This document shows, piece by piece, positions 36,678 through 49,773 of a stretch of DNA of 64,000 nucleotides. How positions within the stretch are numbered: position 1 is the first letter of the stretch; each line of letters starts with the position of its first letter. The notes under the pieces were generated by a model. It saw only the letters and a program-made list of their open reading frames with translations. It was not told the origin of the DNA and ran no database searches. Position numbers and translations under genes: made by a program. Location: the NCBI RefSeq assembly GCF_051014685.1, contig NC_135055.1, positions 9,350,001 through 9,414,000 on the forward strand, written 5' to 3'. The DNA is from Ptiloglossa arizonensis (Eukaryota > Arthropoda > Insecta > Hymenoptera > Colletidae).

Positions 36678-39600
36678 TATTTAGAATTGAAAAAGAACAA
36701 TTAGTTTTTGTGAAAATCACTTACCAGCCTTTGCTCAAGAGGAGGATGTATCGTTGCAGAAGACGAGAGCATGGGTTCCATTCGAGAACATTTTAAAAAA
36801 GAAGTACTCAAATCTCGAAGCTCAACGGGAAGGATTAACATAATGAGAATTTCCAATTTTGTTAACAATAAATAAAGTTATTCATACATCGAATCGGTTA
36901 TACCGATTTAATTATTGAAATTCGAAGAGGGTAGGAGAATAAAAATTAAAAATTTACATTCATAAAAATATGATCAATCAAATGTAATAAAACATGTAGT
37001 ATCAAATGTAATAAAATATAATAAAACAATACATGTCTGGCGTAAAAATTGCGAAAATAAAATAAAAACAAAATTATCGATAAATCGTAAAGTAACCAAC
37101 TATTTTTGCACTGAAATTATTGTTTCGTTAAAATTTAATGTTCTGTGTTGTTAGGGCTTCTAATGGATCCGTAATTGCTTCAGTGGTAGTAATTTTTTGA
37201 GAAAGAGGAAAGTTGAGCCACAACTTAATAACACCCTACGCTCGTAGGTACATTGCGCATACGTATTATATATAGTTTACATCCAGCGTATCAACAGGTT
37301 TCGTGATCGATACCGTGCTTTTAATTCCTGTCCTTCTCATCCCATAAAGACGAGCAAAATCGTGAAGGACTGAATAAACCGTAGGCATAATGTGAAAACA
37401 GCTTTGCTCTTTCCATTTTGTGTCCTATTTTCAACGTTATTATTCGTCAAATCGAATGTATTTTAACCACAACACTTTGATTTCCCCTAGATAGAAACTG
37501 TAAGTAAATAAGTTATATAAATACATCTGGCAACAAGTTTCATTTAGAATTGAGACTAGTATAATATTTCTGTATTCGAATATATTTGAACATTTCAGTG
37601 ACTGAAATATTCGGCGAACATAATTCGAATATTCGAGTATACAATTATTCTGTAGATTGATCAAGTATCTGGATAGTTACACTACAAATTTAATATTTGA
37701 ATAATGCGATGTGAATAATTTTTTCTTGGTCCCAGGCCTCTTGAAGGCTGACTAAAACATTTGATATCCATTTTTGTTACAAAACATTACAAATTTAAGA
37801 AATTCAAATACAAAAACAATTCTTCGCTGAAAGGATATTAAAAATTATAGTCTGAGATGAGAAATACTTTTCTCCGACACAATTTTGAACGTGAACATTA
37901 ATTTATCAAGATTCACTTATTCAGATGATATAGTGCTAAAATAAACATTTGAATATCCAATTTACAACAAAATTCAACGATTTGGCACGGTATTGTTCGG
38001 AACGTGTAAAATATAAAAATCTGCTCTTCAAATAAGATTTCATTGTACAAATTTGTTTCTATTAATTGCAAAGATTATTATTCGAGTAGTATTAATTTTC
38101 AAACGCAAATCGATAGAAGTGTAGACTCATTTCCGTTATCTTTTCGATGGCTACTTTTTTCGTCGATCATTCTAAGGAACTAATAGAAGGGACTTAGAAC
38201 GCTAGTGGAAACAAAATAATAAATTCTCTCCTCGCCTCTGATAGAGGACAGGATAAAGCAACGCGGCTTATCGTATGAGCACCACCTAGAGATAACTGCA
38301 ATATTTTTTTAAGACAGGTATCGGGTGGAGGGATAGGCGTGGTTCGACCTCTTGAAATAGGACGTCCGTGTTATCGGCGTTATCAAACGGTGGTGATTGA
38401 TGGAGCTCCGGCTTTTATAATAATTACTCGATTATCCTCATATTAGGCCGTAATTGTTTACCGCAATTTGGGAGCTAAATATAAAGCAGAGGCCACAATC
38501 GGCTCATGTTTCGTTCCCCAACTCGATTAATAGTGATTGCTATTCACGAGAAAAGCACTTAAACACGGATATTAATAATTTATAAAAATTACAAAATTAT
38601 AATTGTTACTATTGTACATTGTTGTTTCTTTTAAACATTTACTATTTTAACTCGCTATTTCAACAAAAACGAATAAATATACATCATTAATATTGTCTTT
38701 ATTTAAATAATCTCTTCTCCTTATTCGTTACTTAATGCATACATACATATTTACCAAATTACGTCACTGATATAGTTACGTTTGACACGTGTGATTTGAG
38801 TAACATACCATTTCAATAACGCTATTTAATCTTTTGATTGCTTTGAATTCACAAATTGAATCTTTTTTTCCAAAAGAACAGTATATATATTCCTTTATAC
38901 ATTAAATTTTGAATATGATAAATATATCTCGAAAGAAAACTCTTAGAAACTTATTAACCAGAAGCTTATTTGTTCGAAAATTATTCTAATATTGAAATGC
39001 ATGTTTCTTCTCAAGTAAATTTAAAGTTTATATTGGATTGTATATAAGCTCTTTATAGTAAAAGTATTCAATATATACAAACAAAGCAAATTGCTTGAAT
39101 ATCCAAGACTTAACATTATACATATCTTCAAATTCGATAATATAAACCGTACATAGGTACTTTAGCGATAAAATATTTCTTTTTAGTACTAAAATACGGC
39201 GTAATGTTTTAGAAAAATTTAAACAAAACGATACCTTTTTGTACACTTGTGTATATAAAGTCAATATTCGACGGTAAGCTTTAAACTCTCTGGTACAAGC
39301 TTTCAGGAAATTATTCATTAAAGTAGGCAATATCGAGAGACGCAAAATCTTTATTGAAATTTTCTATAGCTTTGTCGTTCATTTTTTATTAAACACGAAT
39401 CCATTGATGATGTCCTACAAAACTTACGAGATTTAAAAAATAGTTTTTGAAGTTCCCCTCGCATATACCAGTTGGGTTTCTTTTTTCGGTCGACATTCTG
39501 ACACTAAACAAAGATCGACCAATGTCAAAGTATGGAAACAATTTTTATAATATCTTGTTTACTATACGATCCATTTCAAGCCTTAAAACTCCTTACATAC

Positions 39601-42600
39601 GATGTCCCACGAAATGCAATATTTGACGATAGACAGTGTTTCTTCATGGAAAAGTAAATCGGTTACGTAGACTAAAATTTATTATGTAAGACTTCGTTTT
39701 TAAAAAAATTAATTTTAAAAAGTTATTTTAAACAAACCTGCTAACATTATTATAAGGTAAAATCGTTCCAAACATTTTAATTTAGTTTTCTTTGAAAACA
39801 GTATGCAAAATTACTATCAAAGAACAATATGGTATAACTAAGTCACGATAGAAATATACGGAATAATGATATAGACAAAAGTAAAATTGAACCATTGGAA
39901 ACAATTTTCGTATAAGGTGAAACTTGTTTCTATGACTGATATCGACTTATCAAAATAATATACATTTCGTCTGCGATAGACAAATACTTATAACTGACAG
40001 TGAAAAAGATCAGAGGATGGTAAGAGAGAAAGATGTCAGATCGACGGGTGGATTTTGAGAAATCAAAGTGAGGTGTGATTGGAAGAAGGACGTATGGGGA
40101 GACAGGACGGAGAATAAGGGAATGAAGGAACTGAAAAATGAAGGTCGGACGTAGATAAGTATGTAAAAAGGAAATATGAGGAAACGGGTCAGGTGAATGG
40201 AAATAAGAGAGCAGAAAAAATATAAAGGGAAAATAATGAGGTCGAAGTTAATACAGAGAAACAAAAAAGGAAGAGTAAGCCGCTATCGAAGCTGCTTTTC
40301 AACAAAGGGGTGTAAATAAAATAAGCAATAATCTCGATAATCAAAGGAATTTTAAATTTCACTTTTACACGATGTAAATGAATGATATGCACAATGTTTA
40401 TATATTGATGAAACAAAAAAGAAATTAAAATGAACTTCTAAAGTGTCTGTAATATGGTGTTTAATGTCGTGAAATTTTTAAATAATACTCATCGCGTCTC
40501 TTTGAATCATACAAGTACAATATTTTGGGAAATATAATGTTGTGTATTTAATATAAATTGTGTATAATTATATGAAATTATTGAATAAGAGTATTGTGTG
40601 GATAGTTTTGTAAATATTACTAAAATTGATTTTTCACAATAAAGTAACTTGTGTTATTTCTAAATGCGTGAAAACAATCTTACGAAGGGTATTCAATCAA
40701 TGTTCGATAGAGACTAAAAGTATCAGAACACTAGTGATACAATTTTAATATATATATAATATATTCCTTCGAAATTTACGTCTTATCTAATATCTGCAAA
40801 TATCATTTTGCTTTCAAGTTCTATACAATTAATATAAACACGCTTCTTGGTCCCATTTGTTAAGTTAGAAACGTGTCGATGAGCAATGTATTCGAAAACT
40901 AGTAGTCTCAGACATATCCTGTTCTTTAAATTGTAAGTAAATAGTTCTTTCTATAACTCGAAACATTAATAATTCAGCATTTAATACACGATTCCGAAAT
41001 GGAAAGTATTCGTTACCAATTACTTGAGGTTGTAACAGTGGAAATGTAATAATAAATATTTAAACGTGTGCGCCGAACAGGAGTCGAATTCTTTTATTTA
41101 TGAAGTCTTTGCTTCAATAACGAGCAACATTCTTGCGGGACATTTATTACGTTCAATATGGGTGTGCATTATTTACCGTATCTAGAAAGGGAGAAAGTAT
41201 ACTCCGCTCCTGAGGTGAAATAATAAAACGATGCCCAGTATCTGTGTGTATTTCGATTATGTACGTGTGACGAGCAGGGTGGATGAAGCAGGGTAAAGAG
41301 GGTGAAATTGGGAGCCACAGTAAAGATATTAGGTGGCAGGTTCGGGCAAGCACGGAAACCCCATCAGCTCGAAGCTCGTAAATTTTCCCGGAAGCTGCCG
41401 AAACTCTGCTCCAGTAGGCCTACATAAGAATATACTGCAGACTGGTTGTGGCTTCAATCCGCAAGTACTCCTCCTCTATCCTAGATCCACTTCCGCCCTC
41501 GTGACGTATCTCTACAAGAACAAAGGCTTCGGGTTCTCTTAGCCCTTCTCCACCTTTCTGCCCGCTTCTTAGACTGATCCGCGTTGACTGACGAGTCCTG
41601 ATCAGAAGTCTCGTCGTCGAGCTGACTCGAAGAACGAAAGAGAGGACCGACTTCCGACAGAGGAACGGAAATATGGGTACAACTGATACACGATAATCAA
41701 CGAGAAGTTATATACCCGACTCGGATGGAGGTGAAGTTCCTGAAATCGAAATTATGGTTTCGTTTAAGAAAAGAGGATCAGGAATGAGTTCTTTAGGTTG
41801 CACAATATTTTTCCTTAAAGGGGATTCTCTCGTGTCTCGGGCCGAAAAATTGGCGGTATTTGAAATCTTTTTCAAAGAAAATTACGCGACGTCTTAAACC
41901 AAGACTTCGTGCACTAATCGATATAGTTATTTAGGTATCGTGTATTTTTTTCGTTCGAATAACACACTGTGAATAATGGCCCGGTGCTGTATTCAAAGTG
42001 TCTGCACGACTGCAGTAATTAGAAACGAAAAATACTAACAGATTATTATTCTATTGTATATAAAACGAGAGCATTAAAATTATTCGAATGACTCGTTTAT
42101 TTCTGACGATAGAACGAACGAACCAATATTTTTTCTAACAGCCGAAACAATAAGAATCTTCAAGAACTTTTTGAGAAAAAGGAATTATCTTTTTAGTTCT
42201 TTTTATAGTCCTGAAATAGCCAATTAGTTACAAGTATGTGTCATAAATTCATTTAAACGTTTAAGCAAAACGTTAAACGCAGCTTCTTCAAACTGACATT
42301 TTGTTAACCGATAAGCATGATATTTAAAAAACTAGTGAACCTGTAAATTGAACATTTTAATTTCAATTAATTAAATATGTTACAAGCTTTCTTCTGTATT
42401 TAATACAAAAATATGATACAGAAATTGTAGTAAAAATAGCTATAGTTTTTGTAAAACACTTCTATTTTATTAATTTTCTCTGTTAATTTATTTTAGTTTA
42501 AACCGAAGCTACATTTACACAGGCGAGTAGATCTAGAACCGGCTACCTGAATAACTCGTTTACTTTTGATAGAAAATAATGCTTCGGACAAATCTTGCTT

Positions 42601-45600
42601 AGGTATCACGGGGGATAAAATCAGATGTCAGTAGTTCTTTTGTTAGTGAATCTGTGAAGATAATACAACTTCATTATTCTAAATGGAAAAATACATTTAT
42701 TGACTGACTTTTTAATAGAATATTCTAAGATATCCACACTGATCTATAATTTTCTTACTCAAGTAAATATTTACTGCTAACACATGTGTTAAAAATAATA
42801 ACTTTAAGTAGGTTACAAAGTAAGCCTGGTTGATGCACATTTTTCATAGAGTACTACAGTACGTGAATTCTATCAAAAAAAACATACTTTCTGCTTTTGT
42901 GGGTATCCATTACGTACATTGCGATCTTGAATCTTTTCGATTCATTTCTCTCGCTTGGTGAACGTATTTTATCTACAGAGTTTAAAAACGCTAGTACTGA
43001 ACGTCTCTGTGGTAAATATTTCGTTTCCTTTGTACATATAACGTACTAACACATCTATATATATTTTTTATTTATGCCTCGTAAAAATAATATCAATTTA
43101 AGACGCAAAACGAAAGCATCTGTTTCTGTACGAGAAAAAATGTAAAAAAGGTTACACGCGATTCACGATTTTACGACTGCGCCGTTTCATTCAAAGGCTC
43201 GTATCTTCGTCGATTCTTTGAATTTTTATTTACTACTTTAAAGGTGTAATTCTTAAATCCAAAATTTTAAGAAACCAAAACAAAAAGTATCGATCTTTGG
43301 CACCAAAAACACGAGTAAACCATCTTAATTGGTTGATGCGTGGAAGTAATGAAATTTTCAAACAATGAGTGTCGATGTGAAGTGTAATAGACTCATATGT
43401 GTGAACGTCGAAGCCAAAGTTAGATTCACAATTTATTAGTTTCTATATTTCTATTGATAATGAATGAAAACCATCGAGTGCAAACGAAAAACGTCCAGAA
43501 ATACTTATTATCTAAGAGAGTTGCTGCTTAAGAAAATGAAACAAATCATACACTTCAGTAAACTAAAAAATCTTTAATGTTATAAAACTATGTGAACAAA
43601 ACAGAAGGAAATTACTAAAATAAAAGTGATCAATGTTAATCTAAAAGTTTGGTGGATATTCTTTGTTCTCAGCTGCTAATACGTAGACAAATCTTGTTTT
43701 CAATCGCGCTTTGAAAATTAAAATTACATTTTCTGTCGAGTTAAGCTCGTTTTTTCCCATTTTTAATCGTTAAATCGATAATACTTTTTATTTAACAACA
43801 GATGATCATTACAATGCATTTAAATCAAAATGTGGCCATTTCCTGTTTTCACACGGCAGTCTTTAATTGAATTCAAATTGTTCGTAGAAAGCAATTTCGT
43901 ACAGTTTATTCGTAACGTTAAATCGAGCTGCTTTGCAAAGAATATTAAATAGAAAATGAATCTTGATCTTAATCTTAAAATTGGATACAATTATTTTTGT
44001 ACAATTATCAGTTCCTCTAATTGAAACTTCGTTGTCAAATGAAACTACCCAATATAACATATACAATTTAATCGACATTGCGACAAATACACCTGCCAAA
44101 ACAAATAAAATTAGTAGAATTATTGTGATTCAATCACGTACGATATCTCAGCATTTAAATAACCTTGAATGAAAAATTATAATAGTTTTTTTTAAAAGGA
44201 TTTCTATTAACTTCGATACATTTTTACATACGGCATGTAAATGAGCTTTTTATACATTCAATCATGAAACACGAACTTTTATGTTTCTCATATAACGTAT
44301 ATCGTATGAAAATACTTCGCTTCAAAGCATACAAATGCTAGAGTGATCGTAAAATACATAGAAGCTTTATATTTTCATAGATTATTATTATTTCCATCTG
44401 AAAAGAATTTAACCTCTCAAAAACCTTTGAACTCTTTACCAGAAGTTTCTACGAGCAAAGGATTGTTATATCGTTGAAATGAATTTTGTCTTAACCTTTG
44501 ACGTATAATAATGAGGTCAAAATGTAAAGTATAAAGAAGTTTGGAAGTTGAAGTTATGTTTTGCCCCTGAAGAAACTGAAAAATAAGTTGTCAGTAGTTA
44601 AGGAAAACGAACATGTGAAATGAAGGTAAAAGTTGAATGAATAGAACGGAAATAAGAAAGTTAACACACTTCCTAACTTTGTAGCGCATTATTTAATTAA
44701 TATAATTTTTGATAGAATTGTTACCGTAGTACGAACAGTAAAATTACTTACCTAAAACTATGATATCGTAAGTAAATAAAAATGATATTGCAGGTTCCAA
44801 ATATTTAATGATACAAAATTGATTATATTGTATATGTGCATTTATATAGCAAACAAATATTTTCTCAATTTCGTACACCAAATTTGATTATGAATAAAAG
44901 CAGAATCTCGGCTAATTTTTAAGGATTTCTAGGATACTGTGCACTGGTACAAACTATTAAAATAATGAAAGGAGGGAAAATTAACGAACGAAGAAAAATT
45001 CACAGAATAAAGAAAAATGAAGCACTAAAAAAGATTCATAAATCTCTAGGGGCTCCTTCGTTAAATGTCACCAACATTTAACGAACACTGATCGATGGAT
45101 GTTATCTATCTAATAAAATCACATCCTTTGGGCATATAAATAATTAATATCGTTAAACCGTGAACCGGTTAAAGAGGCCACGTTTCTTTACTTTAACAGT
45201 TGAGTGTATAATTGCCCTGATATGTAAAAATTATTTCTCTGGGTAACTTGATTTTAATGGACTATCCGGATCGGTCGTTTTCTTACAGCCTACGGCTACG
45301 TTCAATAAGTCCTACCTTTTCCGTAATTTTCCATCGATACATCCCTATACAGTACATTCCACAAGATATGGTACCATTTAAGGTTTCTTAAGCAAAAAAT
45401 AAAATCCTATTCTGGATTAACCATTGATTATTTAAGTATCGGTCATTGATTATTTATGTAGTATATTAATTGAAATGGAATGACACATTTATTTAGTTTG
45501 ATTCTGCGATAAATTGCGATCTTTGATAAATGTACAGTTTTTATAAAATATCGTAGTCTACTGCACTGAGATTCCACGTCTTTAAAAAATATAATTATAA

Positions 45601-47304
45601 ATGTACGGTTGTTTCAAAGAGTTAAATAGAATTAAATGTTAAATATCCTGCAAAATGTATGATAAATCATGTACAAGAAACTATTAGCCTATTAGTCATT
45701 TTATTTATTGCATAAACTGTAGATTTTCCGAGTTGTTTAAAAAACATCACTTTTTTTTTAATTCAAGCTGTTTGCTTTCAAGCCAATCTTAAGTCAAGGA
45801 TAAATATTTCATAGTTTTTGGCTGACAAAACATCGGTGTGGGTTTAAAAATGTCAATAAAAGAAATGAAAAAGTTTCTTTTATCGTTCTTTTATAAGCTT
45901 CTCCCCCTCCCCCTCTCCTCTCTCTCATCCCCGAGCGTACACACACATGCGCACCCACACAAAGAAAGAGAGAGATTTTTAAAAAAATGAGTGTCAAGGA
46001 ATCGTTATTACAAAAGAATACTTTCCATCGCATAGAAAAATATCTTAAATGTGCTACACGAACTGCATTTTCTATTATAATCTTTTCTTAAACCGATGTG
46101 CTAATTAGTTGATTAATTTTACCAGCACAAAGGTAAACTACAGTTTGTATTCTAATTGTAAGATATTTTGTACAGTCGAAGGAAATCGTGAAATAATGGA
46201 TAAAATTATTTTCTCTTCTGGTTTGGAACATATGGAATAAACACGAATGGGTTGTACAGCTTGTTGTCTACCTGTCGGAAATTTTTATTTTCTATCAATA
46301 ACACACCTTGTGAAACGACCTGTACATACATACACTCGGACACAAACGCACGTACATAGACATTCAACAGCCTTTTAAGAATTCCCGTTGAAAAAGTTAG
46401 GGAACCCTTGCGGATACGTCGCTGCATCTTATCCTTGCACTTAACAGTGCGAGAAAACTGCCACGTGCACGATAAATATTAAGGTTTTAAAATAATTTAC
46501 CATTGTCGATAACATATTTCATTACAAATTGATCGAACAAACGATTCGAATAAGAAACTTCTTCCAAACCTAAAACCAATATTCTTCCTGATCAATTGGG
46601 AGTTAAACTCATGTTTGAATATTTCTTCGTTCATCAAACGTACGTACGAAACTATCTTCTGTCAAATTTTAAATAAAATACAAAATTTACATACTTACGA
46701 AGTACACCACCGATACATGTACATTAAAAATATCTATACGAATAATCAAAAGTTTAATTACACACTTTAATGTAAATGTGATTCATAATTTCTATTATTA
46801 TAAGTCAACACAGGTTGCATGAAATTTGATCGATATAAACCATCTTTTCCACAGCTCCGATATTTCTAAATTGTTCAATTACGATGGATTCTATCGTTCG
46901 ATGATACCTATAAGCTTCTACCCAACCATTAGCAACTCCCTCAAATATAGTACATACTTATTTTGAAAAATGTTTACTTACGATCCTATATATACAGCTT
47001 CAGGAAAGTTCCTCCGCAATATAGTTTTCTATTGGAAGTGATCGAAGCCCGGGAAAGCTATAAACGAGTGTCGATGATTTATTGATAAGACAGCTGCACG
47101 TACCGCGGCTAAACTTTATCATAAACGAAATAAAATCAATTGACCTCTCAAGGCCACTGAGGGATTGCGGGTGTACATTACTTATCTCTCGAACAGAGAC
47201 TGGCATGACATAAAGGCGGCAGTAGTATCTTAACACGATTCACAGTGAAGGAACCAGTTGTTTTATTATTCGATACTTTGAGTTGTTAATTAAAAATTAT
47301 ATTT
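36678..47304. other. Long desert, purine-skewed segment and CpG patch
   Basis: 40,005-40,290 is strongly purine-rich on the plus strand. 41,280-41,700 is GC-richer with no clear exon. 38,200-38,530 and 45,900-45,970 (CT/CA-rich) are compositionally distinct. On the minus strand near 44,750 there is a TTTTAG|GTAAGT motif. No gene is supported. Confidence 0.45.
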
Positions 47305-47392
47305 AAAATAAATATTCCTAAAGAGAACCTAAAGAGAAAGCCGAAACGTTGAAATAATATTCTTTTCTTATTGCTCTGGAAAGTACAGTAAA
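47305..47392 (+). repeat. Dispersed repeat, copy 2
   Basis: Partner of the segment at 12,700-12,782; the best block is AAACGTTGAAATAATATTC followed by TTATTGCTCTGG. Similarity fades on both sides, so element boundaries are not defined. Confidence 0.6.
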
Positions 47393-48927
47393 ACGACACT
47401 TATGTAACACAACTACCATGCGACATCCAAACAGAATAAAAGAAGATACTGTTGAAATTATTTAACCCCTTTCTTTTTAAAATCGTTGTCAATTTCGACG
47501 ACAACTTAACATGAAATTAACGTCGACAAATCCCTGACTATTATTTTCGTTTAACTTGGCGCTCCAAATGCTGTATTTTCGGTAAACGAAGTACTCAGGA
47601 AGGAGAATACAATTACCGAGCTCAAAAATAAATTGTAAAGGTGACCTTACTTTACGACTCGTCACCATGGTTGGTTATCCCTCTTGAAACGCTCTTCTGA
47701 AGAATTAACGAATCGGCCCGTTCGCGTATTCAACACCATTAATTCCATTATACCGGGCCAGCTCCGTAGGCAACGGAGGATCGCTTCAGATCAAGTCCCG
47801 GCTTGTCCCCCTTCGAAATTATTTCGCACCGGGAAACGACAAAGGTTCTTCCTCACAGGCCGTTGCCGTAGCGAGAAGCGAATCCGAAGTCGATATCGAG
47901 TTCTCCGCCTTCTGTCTTCCTCGCTGAATAACATGCATTAGCCTTTCGCCAGATTAGAGAGGAGCCGGAGGAGTTTGAGAGAGGGCTGTGTCGTCCAGCC
48001 AGCTGCACCGTCCGAGGAAGATAAAAAAGGAACAGAACCGGACCGAACAGGGGGGACCGTCGAACGAAAGACGGATACCGAGAAAGGGAAAAGAATCGAA
48101 GCGAGGACGGACAGTACGGATTAGCATATTATTTACGCGCGACATCCGGCCAGGTTCGAAGACAAGTTGGCTAAACTTTAAATCTCCTTTCGAGTAATAC
48201 TTTGCGCCAGTCTCACCTCATTAAAGCCCTGTGTCTGAGAGATCTCTCTGGACACACCCTCCGCCATCATCTCCTTCGTTCCCGGTGCACAGTTTCTCAG
48301 CTCGTTGCGTCCCTCGGCAGCCAGCACGTAGCAGGGAAATCCTGGGCCGATGGGAAAAGAAAGTCACATTCATTCCGAGTCTAATTTACCGTGTGGAAAT
48401 CGCGGTGAATGCCATTAGCGCCGCCGAGGATTCTATGTATACCGAAGAACCTTTATGCTACGTGCCTGCCAGGTGGAAAGGACGAAGGAGCCTTTGGCTC
48501 GGTGCCCAGAGACACCTGGAATTAACGTGCTCCGCGACCCTCTTAACGAGGTAAATAGGATTATATTATGAGATGCGCCGATCGATTGTTGCGGCCCAAC
48601 CTCTCGAGGTGTGTAGTAATTTATTAATTGCCCGGCTGGGATTAGTACGCGGACATTTGAAACAATCGTTGGTGCTTAACTACCGATACATCGCTCGTGG
48701 ATACAGTTTCGGTTTTATTCATCGAAAAACGATCGCGTAAAGATATTTTCGATTTTCGTTAATCGTGTGCGTCGCGTATCATTTCGAACGCGAAAGGATC
48801 TTCTGTTCGGAACACTATGGAGTCAATTTTACACGGAATTGAGAAAAGACGAATTGTTGACAGTAGTTTAAACTATGTACTATTTCATCTATCGAATGTA
48901 ACCCACTTCTCCTTAAGGTAGGAATAT
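47393..48927. other. GC/CpG-richer island without recognised gene
   Basis: 47,640-48,680 is GC-rich relative to its surroundings; overlapping plus-strand frames (85 and 107 codons) end near a donor-like GAG|GTAAAT at 48,552. No domain could be named. Candidate regulatory island or untranslated exon. Confidence 0.4.
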
Positions 48928-49062
48928 TATTGGGTTATTCGAAGAGTCATTTCGTTTTCCAAATTGGGGAATGTATAATTTAATAAAATGTTTATACACT
49001 CTGAAAAAATCGTGTTTCATTTTCACCGAAAAAAACGAAATCACTTTCCGAACAACCCAATA
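48928..49062 (+). mobile_element. Mariner-derived MITE, copy B (135 bp with TA duplication)
   Basis: Flanked by TA on both sides, with inverted ends (left TTGGGTTATTCGAAGAGTCA, right reverse complement TTGGGTTGTTCGGAAAGTGA). The interior AATAAAATGTTTATACACTC is shared with the copy at 18,964-19,109. Length and structure fit an internally deleted mariner carrying only its terminal regions. Confidence 0.85.
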
Positions 49063-49735
49063 CTTAATTAATATTTATAAAATACAGTTTGCGTTAATCG
49101 CTGTCTGGCGGTATTTGAAAAGCTTGGGATTGTTTCGTATATCTAATAATTTGGATTAACAATTTTATTTCACCGGCAAACGTTGAACGAAACGACAATT
49201 TTTGTAAACTCGCATAAGTAAACTCTCACTTTCGCTCGTGCGAAGTATGATCATCAAACGTGTAACAAATAGTAATATACGATTATTATCTAAGTAAAAC
49301 TTAGATACGTTAAATATCGAAGATCTCTAATGATCAAAAAATTGTAAAATCGAGTCCCGGTTAATGGAATATCCGGAACGTTCGATGACGAAACTTGAAG
49401 GTGAAGCGATATTGAATCTTCGCGAATACAAAAATGATAATAATTAAAAATTGACCGATAATGAGCAGCCTGTATAATAAGTATTTTGAGGGGCTCGCTT
49501 TTATCGTGTTTCGGAGCACCCCTGGCAAACGGCCGGCCATCTGGAGAAGACACTGGTTCAACTTTCTTTCAATTGAAATCCGTGATTCTGCTCGAAGATA
49601 AAAAGGATAAATTACTTTCCTAGCGAGTGAAAAAATTCAATTAAAAATGGGGAAACTGCGGACGACAGATGGATTCAAAGGGCTAAGCACACATCTGCAG
49701 CCCCCCGCCCGGACGACATCGAAAGTTAAACGCCG

Positions 49736-49773
<38 letters not shown>

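Noticed and set aside
40010..40264. 84-codon hydrophobic minus-strand frame
   Set aside because: Artefact of the purine-rich tract; low-complexity Phe/Leu/Ser/Ile.
44516..44545. Sequence resembling the miR-1 mature strand (AATGTAAAG...AAGAAG)
   Set aside because: The match is interrupted and there is no surrounding hairpin with the expected partner arm.
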